This document shows, piece after piece, positions 11,137 through 22,404 of a stretch of 64,000 bases of DNA (within the stretch, counting starts at the first letter, position 1; each line of letters begins with the position of its first letter). A program made the translations under genes and the position numbers. The DNA comes from Mesostigma viride (taxonomy: Eukaryota; Streptophyta; Mesostigmatophyceae; Mesostigmatales; Mesostigmataceae), in NCBI GenBank assembly GCA_009746045.1, contig RPFO01000392.1:984627-1048626 (forward strand), read 5' to 3'. The notes beneath the pieces were generated by a model. The model did no database searches, was not told where the DNA came from, and was given only the letters and a program-made list of their open reading frames with translations.

Positions 11137-14100
11137 TCACCACAGCCAGCGACGTGGCCTGCGGCCTCTTCCCCCCTGCCACCAACGGTACGCCAGCGCC
11201 GCACTGCCAGCCACCACCGCTGTCGTGACCGCCACGGTCCACACAGACGGGAACGAGCTGGAAAAAAAGGCGTCCTCTTCAGCCACATCGGCCGACAAGG
11301 GGCCTCCCTGCCTTCCCTGCAACTCCCAGTCCCCCCCCCTGGATGACCATTCCTTCCCCTCGGCCGTGCCCTCGCCATCTGCAAGTGCGGCAGTTGCGCC
11401 TGCCAGCTTGCCCTTCTCGGCAGCACGAGGAAGAGACATCTCAACAGGCCTAACCTCGGCGTCCAAGGGTCTTGTCGCCTCCCCGTGCACAGGCCCAGCT
11501 CCCGCGGGCGGTCCCGCGTGCGCCATCATAAACAGGCACCCCGAGCGACCGACACCCTCCAGGCGCCTCTCTGTGGCCTGCAGGGGCTCCTTGGCAGCAA
11601 AACTATCCGTTGGCACCCCCTCAGCCGCAGCTGTCCGTGCGTTCTCAACCAACGGCACGATGGCAGGGTTGCTGCCGGCCAGGTGCGGGCAAGCCGCAGT
11701 CCCTTGCCGACAATCAACCCCCCCCCTCCCCCAGTCCCTTGCTCTCCATCAACTTTGGGCCCCATCATCGCACACGGCGCGGTCTTTGTAGCAGAAAGCA
11801 AACCAGATGCCGCCGATGATGTCGCTAGGGAGCCGCCCATGAGCTCTGACGTGCCATCGTCAGCAGCTGACACCGCCGCGGAGGAAGGTCCTTCTAGGTG
11901 GGTCGTGTCTGCAGGGCCCGCGACTTGCGGTACACTGCCCACGGCAAGTGCGCCATCAAACAAGTCAGGCCTGCCCTCCCGCACGCTAGCATTATCCACC
12001 ATTCCACCCTCAACACCGGCGCCACTTGGGAAAGCATCTGCACTGGAGCGGTCACCGCCGCTGGCCATGACATCAGCCCATGCCCCATCCATGACATCAT
12101 CATTGCTGCGACCATCTTGTTGCGATGTTGAGGCCTCCCCCATGGAGACCTCACCAGGTGCACCCTCTGCCTCAGGCAATGCCACCTGTGCGCCCTCCGG
12201 TGTCACCCTGGGGCCAGCGTTGGTCGTGTCACCCTCGCTCGCCACTGCCTCTCCTTCCGCCTCCACTGTGGTTGTCCCTTCCCCTTCCCTGGCTACTTGT
12301 GCTGCTGGCCCTGATGACGTGACATCGCCAGAAATCTCTGCTATTGTCGCCACCGGCACGGCAGGACTCTCCTCGCCTCCTCCCACCCCGCCATGCGCCT
12401 CCCCTGGCAGCTCTCCCCCGGGCAAGTCCATGGACAAGGAAGGCTCTGGCACTTGGTTGCCGGCACGGACCCGGCACATCACCTCATTCTCGTCTGGACA
12501 GCTCTCGTCCTCTGTGGCGGCTTCCTTCACTGCACCCTCCTCCCCTCGTGCCTCCACCCCACTGCTCTCCATACTTTCTTCCAATGACAAACTGGCATCC
12601 CCACCACCATCGTCACCCCTGGGTGTGGAAGCTGCACGCTCACCCACCTCACCCGCCTCCCCCACCTCCGCCACCCCTCCCAGGTCCGCCCCACTACTTG
12701 CCTCCGCGCCATCGTGATGCGCAGCGCGCTCCAGGGATGCCTGCAGCAATACCGCAGCACCCAGGGTCTCCCTCATGGCCTCGGGGCTCATCCTGGGGCT
12801 CATCATCAGCGACAACTGGACGGGCAGGGAGGCATCCGAGAGAGGGGATCCTGACACATGGCTGCCACCATCCGACAACAACCCCTTCCCATGGCTACTG
12901 CCACCCGCACCCACATTGCTGGGCTGAGGGGATGACCCTGTTGAAGAGGACAACGCATGCTTGCCTCCGTCATCACCCCCAAATAGCCTGCGACTGGGCG
13001 AGGATTTCTTTTTCGCCGCCCCCTTCTTGGCGACCCTGCCCGCATGGTTGGCTGGACCGGCTAGCCAGTGGCCCCTGCCTTGTGCGTTATAGAGCCCTGC
13101 CCCCGTGGCATCCCCAGATACGCTACTGCTGCCATCCCCACGGCCATCCACCGCCTCATCGCCGTCCCCCTGGCTCGCCCGCGGCTCCCTCCTGGCACTG
13201 CCGCTGATGCCCAACGAGAAGGGACGGATGCCGGCACCCAGCACTCGAGCGTGCGGCGAGAGCAACAGCCCCACCAGGGTATCGCGGCGGCCACTCGCCC
13301 CCTCGTGCGGCGCGGGGCCGGCCGAGAGAGGAGCCAGCACTTGGGACGCCGTCTGCCATGGCGGGTCGCCCTGCCGGGTATCATCATCAGGACCGCTTGC
13401 ATGGCTGTTGCTGTTGATGCTGTCGTCGGCCACGGCGTGCCGGCCGCGCGTCCCCTGGTTCACGGGCCGTGCCGGCGTGTGGAACTCGTCCGACTCACCC
13501 ACACTGCCCACGCTCTCGTCCGCGGCCGCGCCTTGGCCGCCCACGCCCGATGGCGACGACGCACGCCCCGCAACAGGAGCATTGGGTGAATCCCAGTCAG
13601 CACCCCTTGCACAGCTGCTGACCTCTTGCTCACCGGCGCCACCGGCAATGCCCACGCTGGCCTCCCCCCCCCCTCCCCCCCCGGTGCTGGACCCCGACTC
13701 GAGCCCGTTGAACAGCAGCATCTCGCTGCTGAACACGCCCGCGCTCATGAGGGAGGAGGAATCCTCCAAGCTGAGCGACAGGCGGCCGTCAGGGGCAGCC
13801 GCGGCCGCCCTGGGGGGGGCGGCACCCGCGGGCGGTGCGCCACGTGCCAAGGAAGAGCCACCGTTTCCCTTGCGGGCATCAACGCGTGGCAGGTGCTCAT
13901 CTGCTCTGGCATCCGGTCCATCCTTGCCCACCCGAACCGCGCCCGCTTCCACGTGTACACCTGTCGCCACGTTGTTGGCTCGAATGGGGCTCTCACTGTC
14001 CGCGCCGCCACCCTGCTGAGCGATCGGCGGGCCCGCATTGAGGCCGTTGGTGTGAACCCCCGCGCCGGCATCGCCATTCACCCCGTTGGCCAGGTCTGCG

Positions 14101-17100
14101 GCCTCGCCATGCGCGCGGCTCATGGCATCCATCTGGGTGCCGTTTGCGCGGACCGCGGTCAGGCCGTTGGGTGGGCCAGGCGAAGCCACAGTGGGTGGCA
14201 GCCCCTCAATGCTGCTGGAAGGGCTCATCTGGGGGGGCTCCGGCAAGGGGAGCGCGGTGACGTTGGCAGGATGATGCGCGGGCGGCGTGGTGGGCGGCGG
14301 GATGCCGGTGGATTGGCTGATCTTGAGGAACCGCTCTAGGGCCATGCTGGCAAGGGGGGGGCGTGGGGCAGGGTACATGGAATGCATGAAAACAGAAACC
14401 AGAAGTGGTTAAGCGCCAAGCTACAAAGAATTTATATTCATGGCTAACATAACGGAGCATGCATACACGGTATGTTGCCGTGGAAGACATACGAAAATGA
14501 CAAAGAAATGCAGCAAAGACGATAGCAAGGATGGCATGGAGTGAAGCATCGGCCGACAGCATCACAGTTCGAGCGACGAGGGGACCTGGAAGCCCACGGC
14601 TACAAACAGGAAGGGGGGGATGCATCTCCAGCAGTCCACAACAAAGGCACCTACAGGGTTGAATGTGTGGGTAGTACGGGTGGCTCGATCATGCCAGATG
14701 ATTTACGAGTGGCAAATGGCCTAAACTCCAGTTAATGTGGCAATAGAACTGACGATAACCCAAGAATAAAACTGCCTGTCAACGTCCAGGTAGAAATTTC
14801 ATGAAATTATATTGTGTGAGTTGCAAGCCAGGTACATGCCACTACGACAAACTGCTGGCAACCTCCCTAGCAACCACGAAATCTTCTACACGCATCCTCT
14901 TGTCCGAACCCACGAGGGGGGGCCGTCACCCCGTGCAGGCCAACCACCCCGTGCAGGCCAACGCGCGCGAGGGGCCACCACCCCGCGCAGGCCTTACACG
15001 TCTGGTCACCGATGCTGACACTCAGGCACGTCTATTGGGCACGCGCAGAAGGTAGAGCACGGGCACTTTTGGCATAAGTGCTGCGTGTGGGAGGGTTGGG
15101 GGGTGGGGGATGGTTGGGTGGGGTGGGGGAGGGGATTTTGCATGCGTGGGCAAGGTACAACAAGGGTGTGCTCAACATGGGCATGTGCATGTGTGTGTGG
15201 GGGGGGTTGTTTTCTGCGGGGGAGGGAGGTGCATGAGCAAGCATGTGCCAGCATACCTGTTAAGCACATCCTCATTTTGGAGCGTCTTCACCAGCCACTT
15301 TTGAAGCTCCAGCCGACGCTGGTGGGGCGAGACAGGGCATGGCGGGAGAGGCGAGTAGGAAACAACGATGTGGGAGGGCAAGCGGCCGTGGAAGGGCCGC
15401 ATAGGAAGGGCCAGTGGCAGTATGGGTTAGCAGGTCAAGGGCAGGGGAAAGAAGAGAGGCCCACGGGTTGCAGGCCCACAGGTGGCAGGCCCACAGGTTG
15501 CGCAGACGCTGCAAGCTGCCCCTCCGTGCGCGCGGCACAACCATGCAAGGTCATCGTCGATGGCCGTGGGGGGGAACAAGCTCTGGTGATAGCAAACACA
15601 GGAAGTATAGCGGCAGGGACTCAGGGGAAGCAGCGCAGGTGGCAGCAAACACGGGAAATAGAGCGGGGGGGCGCAGGGGAAGCAGCGCAGGTGGCAGCAA
15701 ACACGGGAAATAGAGCGGGGGGACTCAGGGGAAGCAGCGCAGGTGGCAGCAAACACGGGAAATAGAGCGGGGGGCGCAGGGGAAGCAGCGCGGGTGGCAG
15801 CAAACACGGGAAATAGAGCGGGGGGCGCATGGGAAGCAGCGCGGGTGGCAGCAAACACGGGAGATAGAGCGGGGGGGCGCAGGGGAAGCAGCGCGGGTGG
15901 CAGCAAACACGGGAGATAGAGCGGGGGGGCGCATGGGAAGCAGCGCGGGTGGCAGCAAACACGGGAAATAGAGCGGGGGGGCGCATGGGAAGCAGCGCGG
16001 GTGGCAGCAAACACGGGAGATAGAGCGGGGGGGCGCAGGGGAAGCAGCGCGGGTGGCAGCAAACACGGGAGATAGAGCGGGGGGGCGCATGGGAAGCAGC
16101 GCGGGTGGCAGCAAACACGGGAAATAGAGCGGGGGGCGCATGGGAAGCAGCGCGGGTGGCAGCAAACACGGGAAATAGAGCGAAGGGGCGCAGGGGAAGC
16201 AGCGCAGGTGGCAGCAAACACGGGAAATAGAGCGGGGGGGCGCATGGGAAGCAGCGCAGGTGGCAGCAAACACGGGAAATAGAGCGGGGGGGCGCATTGG
16301 AAGCAGCGCGGGTGGCAGCAAACACGGGAGATAGAGCGGGGGGGCGCATGGGAAGCAGCGCGGGTGGCAGCAAACACGGGAGATAGAGCGGGGGGGCGCA
16401 GGGGAAGCAGCGCGGGTGGCAGCAAACGCGGGAAATAGAGCGGGGGGGCGCATGGGAAGCAGCGCGGGTGGCAGCAAACACGGCAAATAGAGCGGGGGGG
16501 CGCAGGGGAAGAAGCTTGTGGAAAGGTGACAAATTACCACCCACAACACATCACAGTATTGCTGCCACCACCTACAACATGGTTGCTGCCAAACCCCCTA
16601 CCACGTCCACCAACATCGTCATCACCATACCATGTCCATCGTTGCTGCCACCACCCATCACCCACCACATTGTCACCACCATGGATCAGGCCATACCATG
16701 TCCATCGTGCGTTTGTTCAGCTTGGATCGCTTGTTTGCATCCAGCAGCGAGCTCAGAGAGCGGGGCGGCGATGCCACCGACGACGCTGAGAGGGCCGAGG
16801 ATGTCGACGAGGAGCCCGAGGACCCTCCACGCACCAGTGGCGGTTGCTTGGCGCTGCCGCCGTTGCTGGTCATAGAAGAGGGCTCCTGTGGGACAGTGGC
16901 ATTATTGGCCTGCGCACGCTGAAGCTCCTCGTTCAGCTGGGTGGGGATGGGTGGGTGGGTGGGGCACCAGGGACCGGATGAGCAGGTGGGATGAGTGGGC
17001 GGGTGGGTGGGTGGGTGGGTGGGTGGTTGGGTGGGTGGGTGGGTGGGTGGGTGGGTGGGTGGGTGGGTGGGTGGGTGGGTGGGTGGGTGGGTGGGTGGTG

Positions 17101-18578
17101 GGGGTGGGTGGGTGGGTGGGTGGGTGGGTGGGTGGGCATTGAGAGGGGGGGGGGGGGCGGGGAGGAGGCCAGGTGAGGGTGGTGGGGGTGGATTAACAAG
17201 GGGTGCTCCAGCGCTGGGGTTTAATAGGGGTGGCATGATGGGCTGGGGCATCAGCAGGGGAAGGGGGATGGGGCGAGGAATGGTAAAAAAATCACAGGGA
17301 GATCCCCCCAGAGTGAAGGGTGCGTGGCGTGGAGCGGTGGGGTTGGCGATGGAGAGCAGGAAAGATAATTGAGAAGAAAATAAAGCAAACATCTACTAGG
17401 CCAGCAGCACATGTCAAGGATGGCTTGAGGGGGCCCCATGGGCGGAGGGGCATATGCAAGCATGGCCTGGCCAGCCGCAGCAGCTGAGATGGCGCCACCA
17501 CACTGGCCCGATATGAGTACAGCGGATGCTCTGCGGCATTCACCATGATCCACATCATCCCCTCCCAATGGTGATGGCATCATCCACAAGCACGCATGCA
17601 TGTAGAATTATAATGACCATGCACCCATTCCCCCCCTATTCCCAATCACCATGGCTCCACCTTACCCATGCCCCGGTGGCAGACGCACGCGGGCCTAGAG
17701 GAAGCTTTACGTTGCCGGGTGGGGCACCTTGGCAAAGGACCACCGGGCAGGTCAAGCGATAATGTCTACGACATCAGAGAAGATACTCACACTGCCAGAG
17801 TGAAAAGTGAGGTGGCACAGAAGAGCGTGGAACAGTCCCGGCCTGTGCTACGTGAGATCCGGCATGCTTCTCCAGCTTGGAATGAGTGACTACGTTACTC
17901 ATTCACTACAGTGACTACGGGTGACTTTGTCAAAAGTCGCTGATCCTTGTACTCGCACGGCTGGCAGAGGCCTGAGGCCACCAGCGCAACAAGGCACACC
18001 TAGAGGCCACCAGCGCAACAAGGCACACCTAGAGGCCACCAGCGCAACAAGGCACACCTAGAGGCCACCAGCGCAACAAGGCACACCCAGAGGCCACCAG
18101 CGCAACAAGGCACACCTAGAGGCCACCAGCGCAACAAGGCATACCTAGAGGCCACCAGCGCAACAAGGCACACCTAGAGGCCACCAGCGCAACAAGGCAT
18201 ACCTAGAGGCCACCAGCGCAACAAGGCACACCTAGAGGCCACCAGCGCAACAAGGCACACCTAGAGGCCACCAGCGCAACAAGGCACACCTAGAGGCCAC
18301 CAGCGCAACAAGGCACACCTAGAGGCCACCAGCGCAACAAGGCACACCTAGAGGCCACCAGCGCAACAAGGCACACCTAGAGGCCACCAGCGCAACAAGG
18401 CACACCCAGAGGCCACCAGCGCAACAAATCACACCTCATCGTAGAAATCGAGGAAGTCTCGGAACACCTTGTCCATGGTGTAGCGGTGGCGGCGGGGGGG
18501 CATCCACGCATCGACCTCGATCGCGTAATGCTGACGAACGGAAGCATGCCACACATGCACCCAGCAAGCCAGCGCACA

Positions 18579-18676
<98 letters not shown>

Positions 18677-18867
18677 CACGCTCTCCCTCTCTCTCATACA
18701 GATATAAACACGTACACATACGCGCACATGTGCACAGAGACAGACAACACGCAGTTAGGTGGGGCGGATAATGCTCCGTGTAAGCTCTTTATCCTGATTA
18801 CTGATGTGGGGAACTTGATGGGAGCAACATTATCATACTGTGATGGCAGGATATCCGCCGATGCCAT
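11137..18867 (-). CDS. PX-domain protein with long disordered region and C-terminal membrane anchor (8 exons)
   Basis: Model, minus strand: exons 18867-18751, 18530-18435, 17875-17791, 17727-17666, 16936-16697, 15318-15257, 14346-11719, 11671-11137; 1274 residues, all phases close. The PX (phosphoinositide-binding) fold is built from exons 1-7: IKFPTSVIRIKS; HYAIEVDAW; the RRHRY..VFRDFLDFYDE core; a proline loop; a ~80-residue Ser-rich insert; then MRRLELQKWLVKTLQNEDVL and ALERFLKI, the usual last PX helices. About 850 Ser/Gly/Ala-rich, disordered residues follow. The end has one hydrophobic segment (VWTVAVTTAVVAGSAALAY, about residues 1238-1256) and a short Arg-rich tail, suggesting tail anchoring. 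Exon 4 and its junction to exon 5 are the least certain. The last intron (47 bp) begins in a G9 run, so a one-base assembly error there, instead of an intron, is equally possible. Inferred role: lipid-guided membrane tethering or sorting. Confidence 0.78.
14420..15250. other. PX intron 6, no other feature
   Basis: Intron between the PX exons 15257-15318 and 11719-14346. It ends on the minus strand in a long pyrimidine tract and a TTGCCAG acceptor. It contains a short direct repeat (CACCCCGTGCAGGCCAA, two adjacent copies about 14,929-14,960) and no coding signal. Confidence 0.6.
15590..16513. repeat. Minisatellite, ~50-bp unit, about 18 copies, in PX intron 5
   Basis: The unit combines GGTGGCAGCAAACACGGGAA, ATAGAGCGGGGGG and CGCAKGGGAAGCAGCGC. 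Copies differ mainly by G-run length, CGCAGG/CGCATG and AAATAG/AGATAG. Three open frames of 270-330 codons on the minus strand (Pro/Cys/Ala-rich) come from this repeat and are not genes. Confidence 0.95.
16946..17135. repeat. GGGT tetranucleotide microsatellite in PX intron 4
   Basis: Roughly forty GGGT units, pure over most of 17,001-17,098, just upstream (on the minus strand) of the acceptor for the exon at 16,936. On the coding strand the run reads CCAC/ACCC and could serve as an extended polypyrimidine-like tract. Confidence 0.95.
17973..18434. repeat. 29-bp minisatellite carrying copies of a 5' splice site, PX intron 2
   Basis: About 15 nearly identical units of 29 bp. On the coding (minus) strand each unit contains GGTGTGCCTTGTTGCGCTGG, which matches the intron start at 18,434 (GGTGTGATTTGTTGCGCTGG) directly after exon 2. 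The first unit therefore is the donor site itself, and the array repeats it into the intron. Confidence 0.95.
18578..18671. repeat. CA then GA microsatellite in PX intron 1
   Basis: (CA)n at about 18,578-18,596 passing into (GA)n to 18,671. On the minus strand this is a (CT)n tract upstream of the exon 2 acceptor. Confidence 0.95.
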
Positions 18868-20421
18868 TCCACTACAGGTGAGCAATCAGCAGTTGCAGGA
18901 GGGAGCTCAGAAGACGCAACAAGAAAGCACCGAGCCGTAAAGCTGCAAAATGGAGATAACTGCAAATGAGGATAGCCAAATAGAGAAACCCGCGTGAAAA
19001 AGCTTATCATGGTAATTAATTACAAACCGATGGATTATACTGATCTACCACCATCAGGCAACGGCCACGGAGCTGGACATATCCAGAGGGGTCACGACCA
19101 CGTCATTCCAGGAAGGGGCCGCTGACAAACGCAGGCCAAATTGGTTCCACGCTGACGATAACCTTCATCTCAATCATGATTTGTGCATCAAACATTTTCG
19201 CTCCACTAAAGCACGAGGATTCAGGACTGAACTACACGAGCGCAAAGCCTTGCAGCAATTTTAAGAGGGGGGGGGGGGGGGGGGGGGGGGGGGCAGGTGA
19301 ACGGATTTCGTCAGCGCGGCAGCTACTGCGCTACAAAAAACTGACCACCATGAGAGATCCGTGGGTTGTTCCTTCTCCAGCACGCGCACTGGGCACGCTC
19401 ACTCTGAACCATCCTATTTCCGAGTTATTCCTGCCGAGAGGCAGAAGAAAGGACCCGGGGGGGCGCGATGGGGCCTTTTTTACATCCGATGTTGGCATCT
19501 CACTCTGTTCTTCTTCCGACGCTCCGCCCTTCTTCGTCTGTATCGGCACGCAGAATAACATAAAAAGACGACATCTATTACCGCCTCAATATCGGGAGTT
19601 CAAGGTGGCTACCGTAGAACCAACAAGCAATTAATTCAGGAATTTACCATCATTTCTCAACGTTATCCGCAAACTCTACGTACCAAGGCTTCCAATCGGC
19701 TCGCTACAAACACTGAAGGCTGTCGCAGCTTTGTCGCTGCCATGACGTAGCGCTACGCGAAATCCAGTCTTGTTTCGGGCAGCCAAGGGGCTAGCAGGCT
19801 ACAGGCGTCATCAAGTTTGATTCGACTTTCGAGGCTTGCCGAGTGACAAGACGACAACAGAGGAATACGCGAGGGCGCAAAATGCCGATCAGAGGATTAC
19901 CTAATTTGCTTCCACGCGAATCGTGCCACGCCATTTCGCGCGTCAGAATTACCGCACCATGTTTACAGCAAACGTGACACTGGTTTGCCAGTTTCTACAC
20001 GGCTCTGGGTCCCTGGTTTTGATTATCGGCTAGCGAAACGGTCTGGAACGGGCTTACGGTACGGTGTGTAGTACAGAATCCTGCTTCAAAGGAAGGTATG
20101 GAGGCCCTGCAGATAGCGTCGTGGGCGCGGGCGGAAACAACAACAACAACGCGTAACGCCGTAACGCCGCTAATAACGCGCACAACGGCAGGCGTAAATC
20201 GGCCTTCGATCTCTTCTTGCACATCATACATTAAACAAATAATGATTTGGATTGGCCTGTTACGTTGGCAGGAATGCACGTCCTGGACTGCTATGAAGTT
20301 GTGGGTCAACGTGTGTGCACGGTAAGCATCGCCCCTACCAATAGTCAAATACCCTCTGGACTAATACACACCGGGCGTAACAAGCTTGTTGCCGGCTCAT
20401 CGGCGTGAGCTGGGCTTACAC
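18868..20421. other. Divergent intergenic region between PX and deacetylase genes
   Basis: The two genes start 1.55 kb apart on opposite strands, so the promoters of both should lie here. I see a G27 run (19,267-19,293) and a short CAA/ACG-rich stretch (20,137-20,165). I find no clear TATA element or gene. Confidence 0.6.
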
Positions 20422-21849
20422 ATGGCTGATGGGAAGAAAAGGACGGGGTACGTTTTTGAGGAAGTTTATCTCTGGCATGACACCGGACACTTGCATAGCT
20501 TGGCAGATCTCGTGGAGCCGGTAAAGCACTGGGAATCTCCAGAGACGAAACGACGACTTCATAGCTTGTTGGCGGTCAGCGGCTTACTGGATCAACTCCA
20601 CCGCATCCGGGCGCGATCTGCCACGAGAGAAGATCTGGAAAGATTTCACACACCCGAATATATCGACCGCATCATTGAACAAAGTAACAAACAAGGAGGG
20701 GACGCCGGTACGAGGATTGCCGCCTTATATTGGGTTACCTCCTTTATGACCTCGTATAGCTATTGACAATATATATAGCTCTTGCCTGCCACTGCTGTTG
20801 TCAATTCTATGTAATTTATGGTATAGGGCACTGTCACGGGTTCACGACCCCATTCTACCCAAGGAATACAATAATCTAACTAAAATAATCGCCTGGCCTC
20901 CAGGCTAGTTCTCTCTAGTTCCTAGGGTCTCTTCCTGTCACATTCGCCTTCCCCCTTGTCTCTTACGCGCCCTCACGTGTCCCCACCCCATCCCATCCCT
21001 TTCGTGGCAGGTGACAGCGCCCCCTTTGTGCGAGGCGCCCATGAGATTGCCTGCCTGTCCGCGGGCGGTGTGCTGGCCGCCGTGGACGCTGTCATGTCCG
21101 GCGCGGTCAGCAACGTTTATGCGCTCGTCCGCCCCCCGGGCCACCACGCGACTGCCGCGCTCGGCATGGGCTTCTGCCTCTACAACAACGTCGCACTCGC
21201 CGCGCTGTACCTGCAGCAGGTCCACCGCGTGCCAAAAATAGCCGTGGTGGACTACGACGTCCACTGCGGCAATGGCACGATGGATGCCTTCTACGATGAT
21301 GACTCGGTCCTCGTGATCTCCCTCCACCAGGCGGGCAACTACCCGCTCAAGACCGGCCGCGTGGACCAGCTGGGCCGCGGCCGCGGCGAGGGCTACACGG
21401 TCAATGTCCCACTCCCGCCTGGCTCGGGCAGCGGGGCCTACCGCGCCGCGTTCGATTCTGTCGTCACCCCCGCACTGCGTGCGTTCCGGCCGGACTTCAT
21501 TCTCGTCTCCTCGGGCTTTGACGCCTCGTACAATGACCCACTCGCCGCAATGATCCTGGGCAGCGAGGACTTCCGTTTCTTTGCGCGCACGCTGTGCGAC
21601 CTGGCCGATGAGCTGTGCGGCGGCCGCGCCGTGTTCGCACACGAGGGGGGGTACTCCGCATCGTACGTGCCCTTTTGCGGGGTGGCGGTGATCGAGGAAA
21701 TGGTGGGGGTGACCCCCAGCCAGCGCGTCGCCGACCCCTTTCTCCACGAGGTGTCGTCGTGGGAGTACCAGGAGCTGCAGCCCCATCAGGAGGCGGTGAT
21801 AGCGCGGGCCGCTGCTGTCGTCAGAAAGTACTTGGTGCAGCCTTCATGA
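20422..21849 (+). CDS. Zinc-dependent deacetylase, histone deacetylase / AcuC-AphA superfamily (2 exons)
   Basis: Exons 20422-20707 and 21011-21849 (GTACGA donor, GGCAG acceptor, phase 1), 374 residues. The junction falls in the GGDAGDSAPF loop and restores it exactly. Family motifs in order: FHTPEYI; RPPGHHA, with the catalytic His pair (about residues 147-148); FCLYNNVALAA; VDYDVHCGNGT, with the zinc Asp and His; SLHQAGNYP; SSGFDASYNDPLA, with the second zinc Asp; EGGYS, with the catalytic Tyr. The residue after the zinc His is Cys where nearly all relatives have His. There is no targeting peptide or extra domain, so the protein is a bare catalytic domain of class II/bacterial-like type. 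It removes acetyl groups from lysines, or acts on acetylpolyamines as some relatives do; the substrate cannot be told from sequence. Start chosen at MADGKKRTGYV because family similarity begins there. Confidence 0.94.
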
Positions 21850-22282
21850 GGGCTGGCGTCTATTGCAGGTCCACATTTGGTGTGGCCAATGTGAGGAAAC
21901 GCTTTTGCTGCAGCTAATGTGAGGGCTCGTGGGCGTCATGCCCATGACATGTTCTCAATTGCAGCGCATGCAGTGGCACGATAATGACTGGGGACCGATC
22001 TGATATAGGTGACCTCTTTGGCCTTTGCCAGCTGCAACCATGATACCGGCTGCTTCCTCGTTACTGGAATCTACATTGATCAGATTGTTTTGCATTACAA
22101 TCGATATTAATATATGCCAGCTTCAAAAGAGGGGAAGAGGGGGGGGGGCTTTATCGCTTCAAATGTACTGGCGATGTTTTCATAATACCAGTTGAAGTCC
22201 TACCACCCTAACTGACTGAGTTTGTGGCAGAAGCACGCGCCACACAAAAAATGATTTAACGGTCAAATCTGGCAGGAATAAG

Positions 22283-22318
22283 TAAGTACTTGTGTGTCAT
22301 GCGCATGGGCATGCCACG
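22283..22318 (+). repeat. Short dispersed repeat, about 28 bp
   Basis: AAGTACTTGTGTGTCATGCG followed by CATGGGCATGCC. The core recurs at 59,367-59,394 (+) and, diverged, at about 8,918-8,945 (-). It is partly palindromic (GCATGGGCATGCC). Confidence 0.6.
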
Positions 22319-22404
22319 GAATTAATATTATGTTAATCTCATTACAATTATTACACGAAAGTTTCAAATATGGTAGGCATGCCCCACCAACCATTAATGA
22401 AGTA

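Noticed and set aside
11485-13207. Plus-strand frames of 290-410 codons opposite the PX gene
   Set aside because: Antisense shadows of the G/C-rich exon 7; the minus-strand frame links by splice phase to a recognisable PX domain.
15427-16549. Three overlapping Pro/Cys/Ala-rich frames of 270-330 codons (minus)
   Set aside because: Products of the ~50-bp minisatellite inside PX intron 5; no domain, and all three frames are equally open.
17973-18434. Possible CRISPR-like array
   Set aside because: Units are directly adjacent without unique spacers, in a eukaryotic intron; it is a minisatellite.
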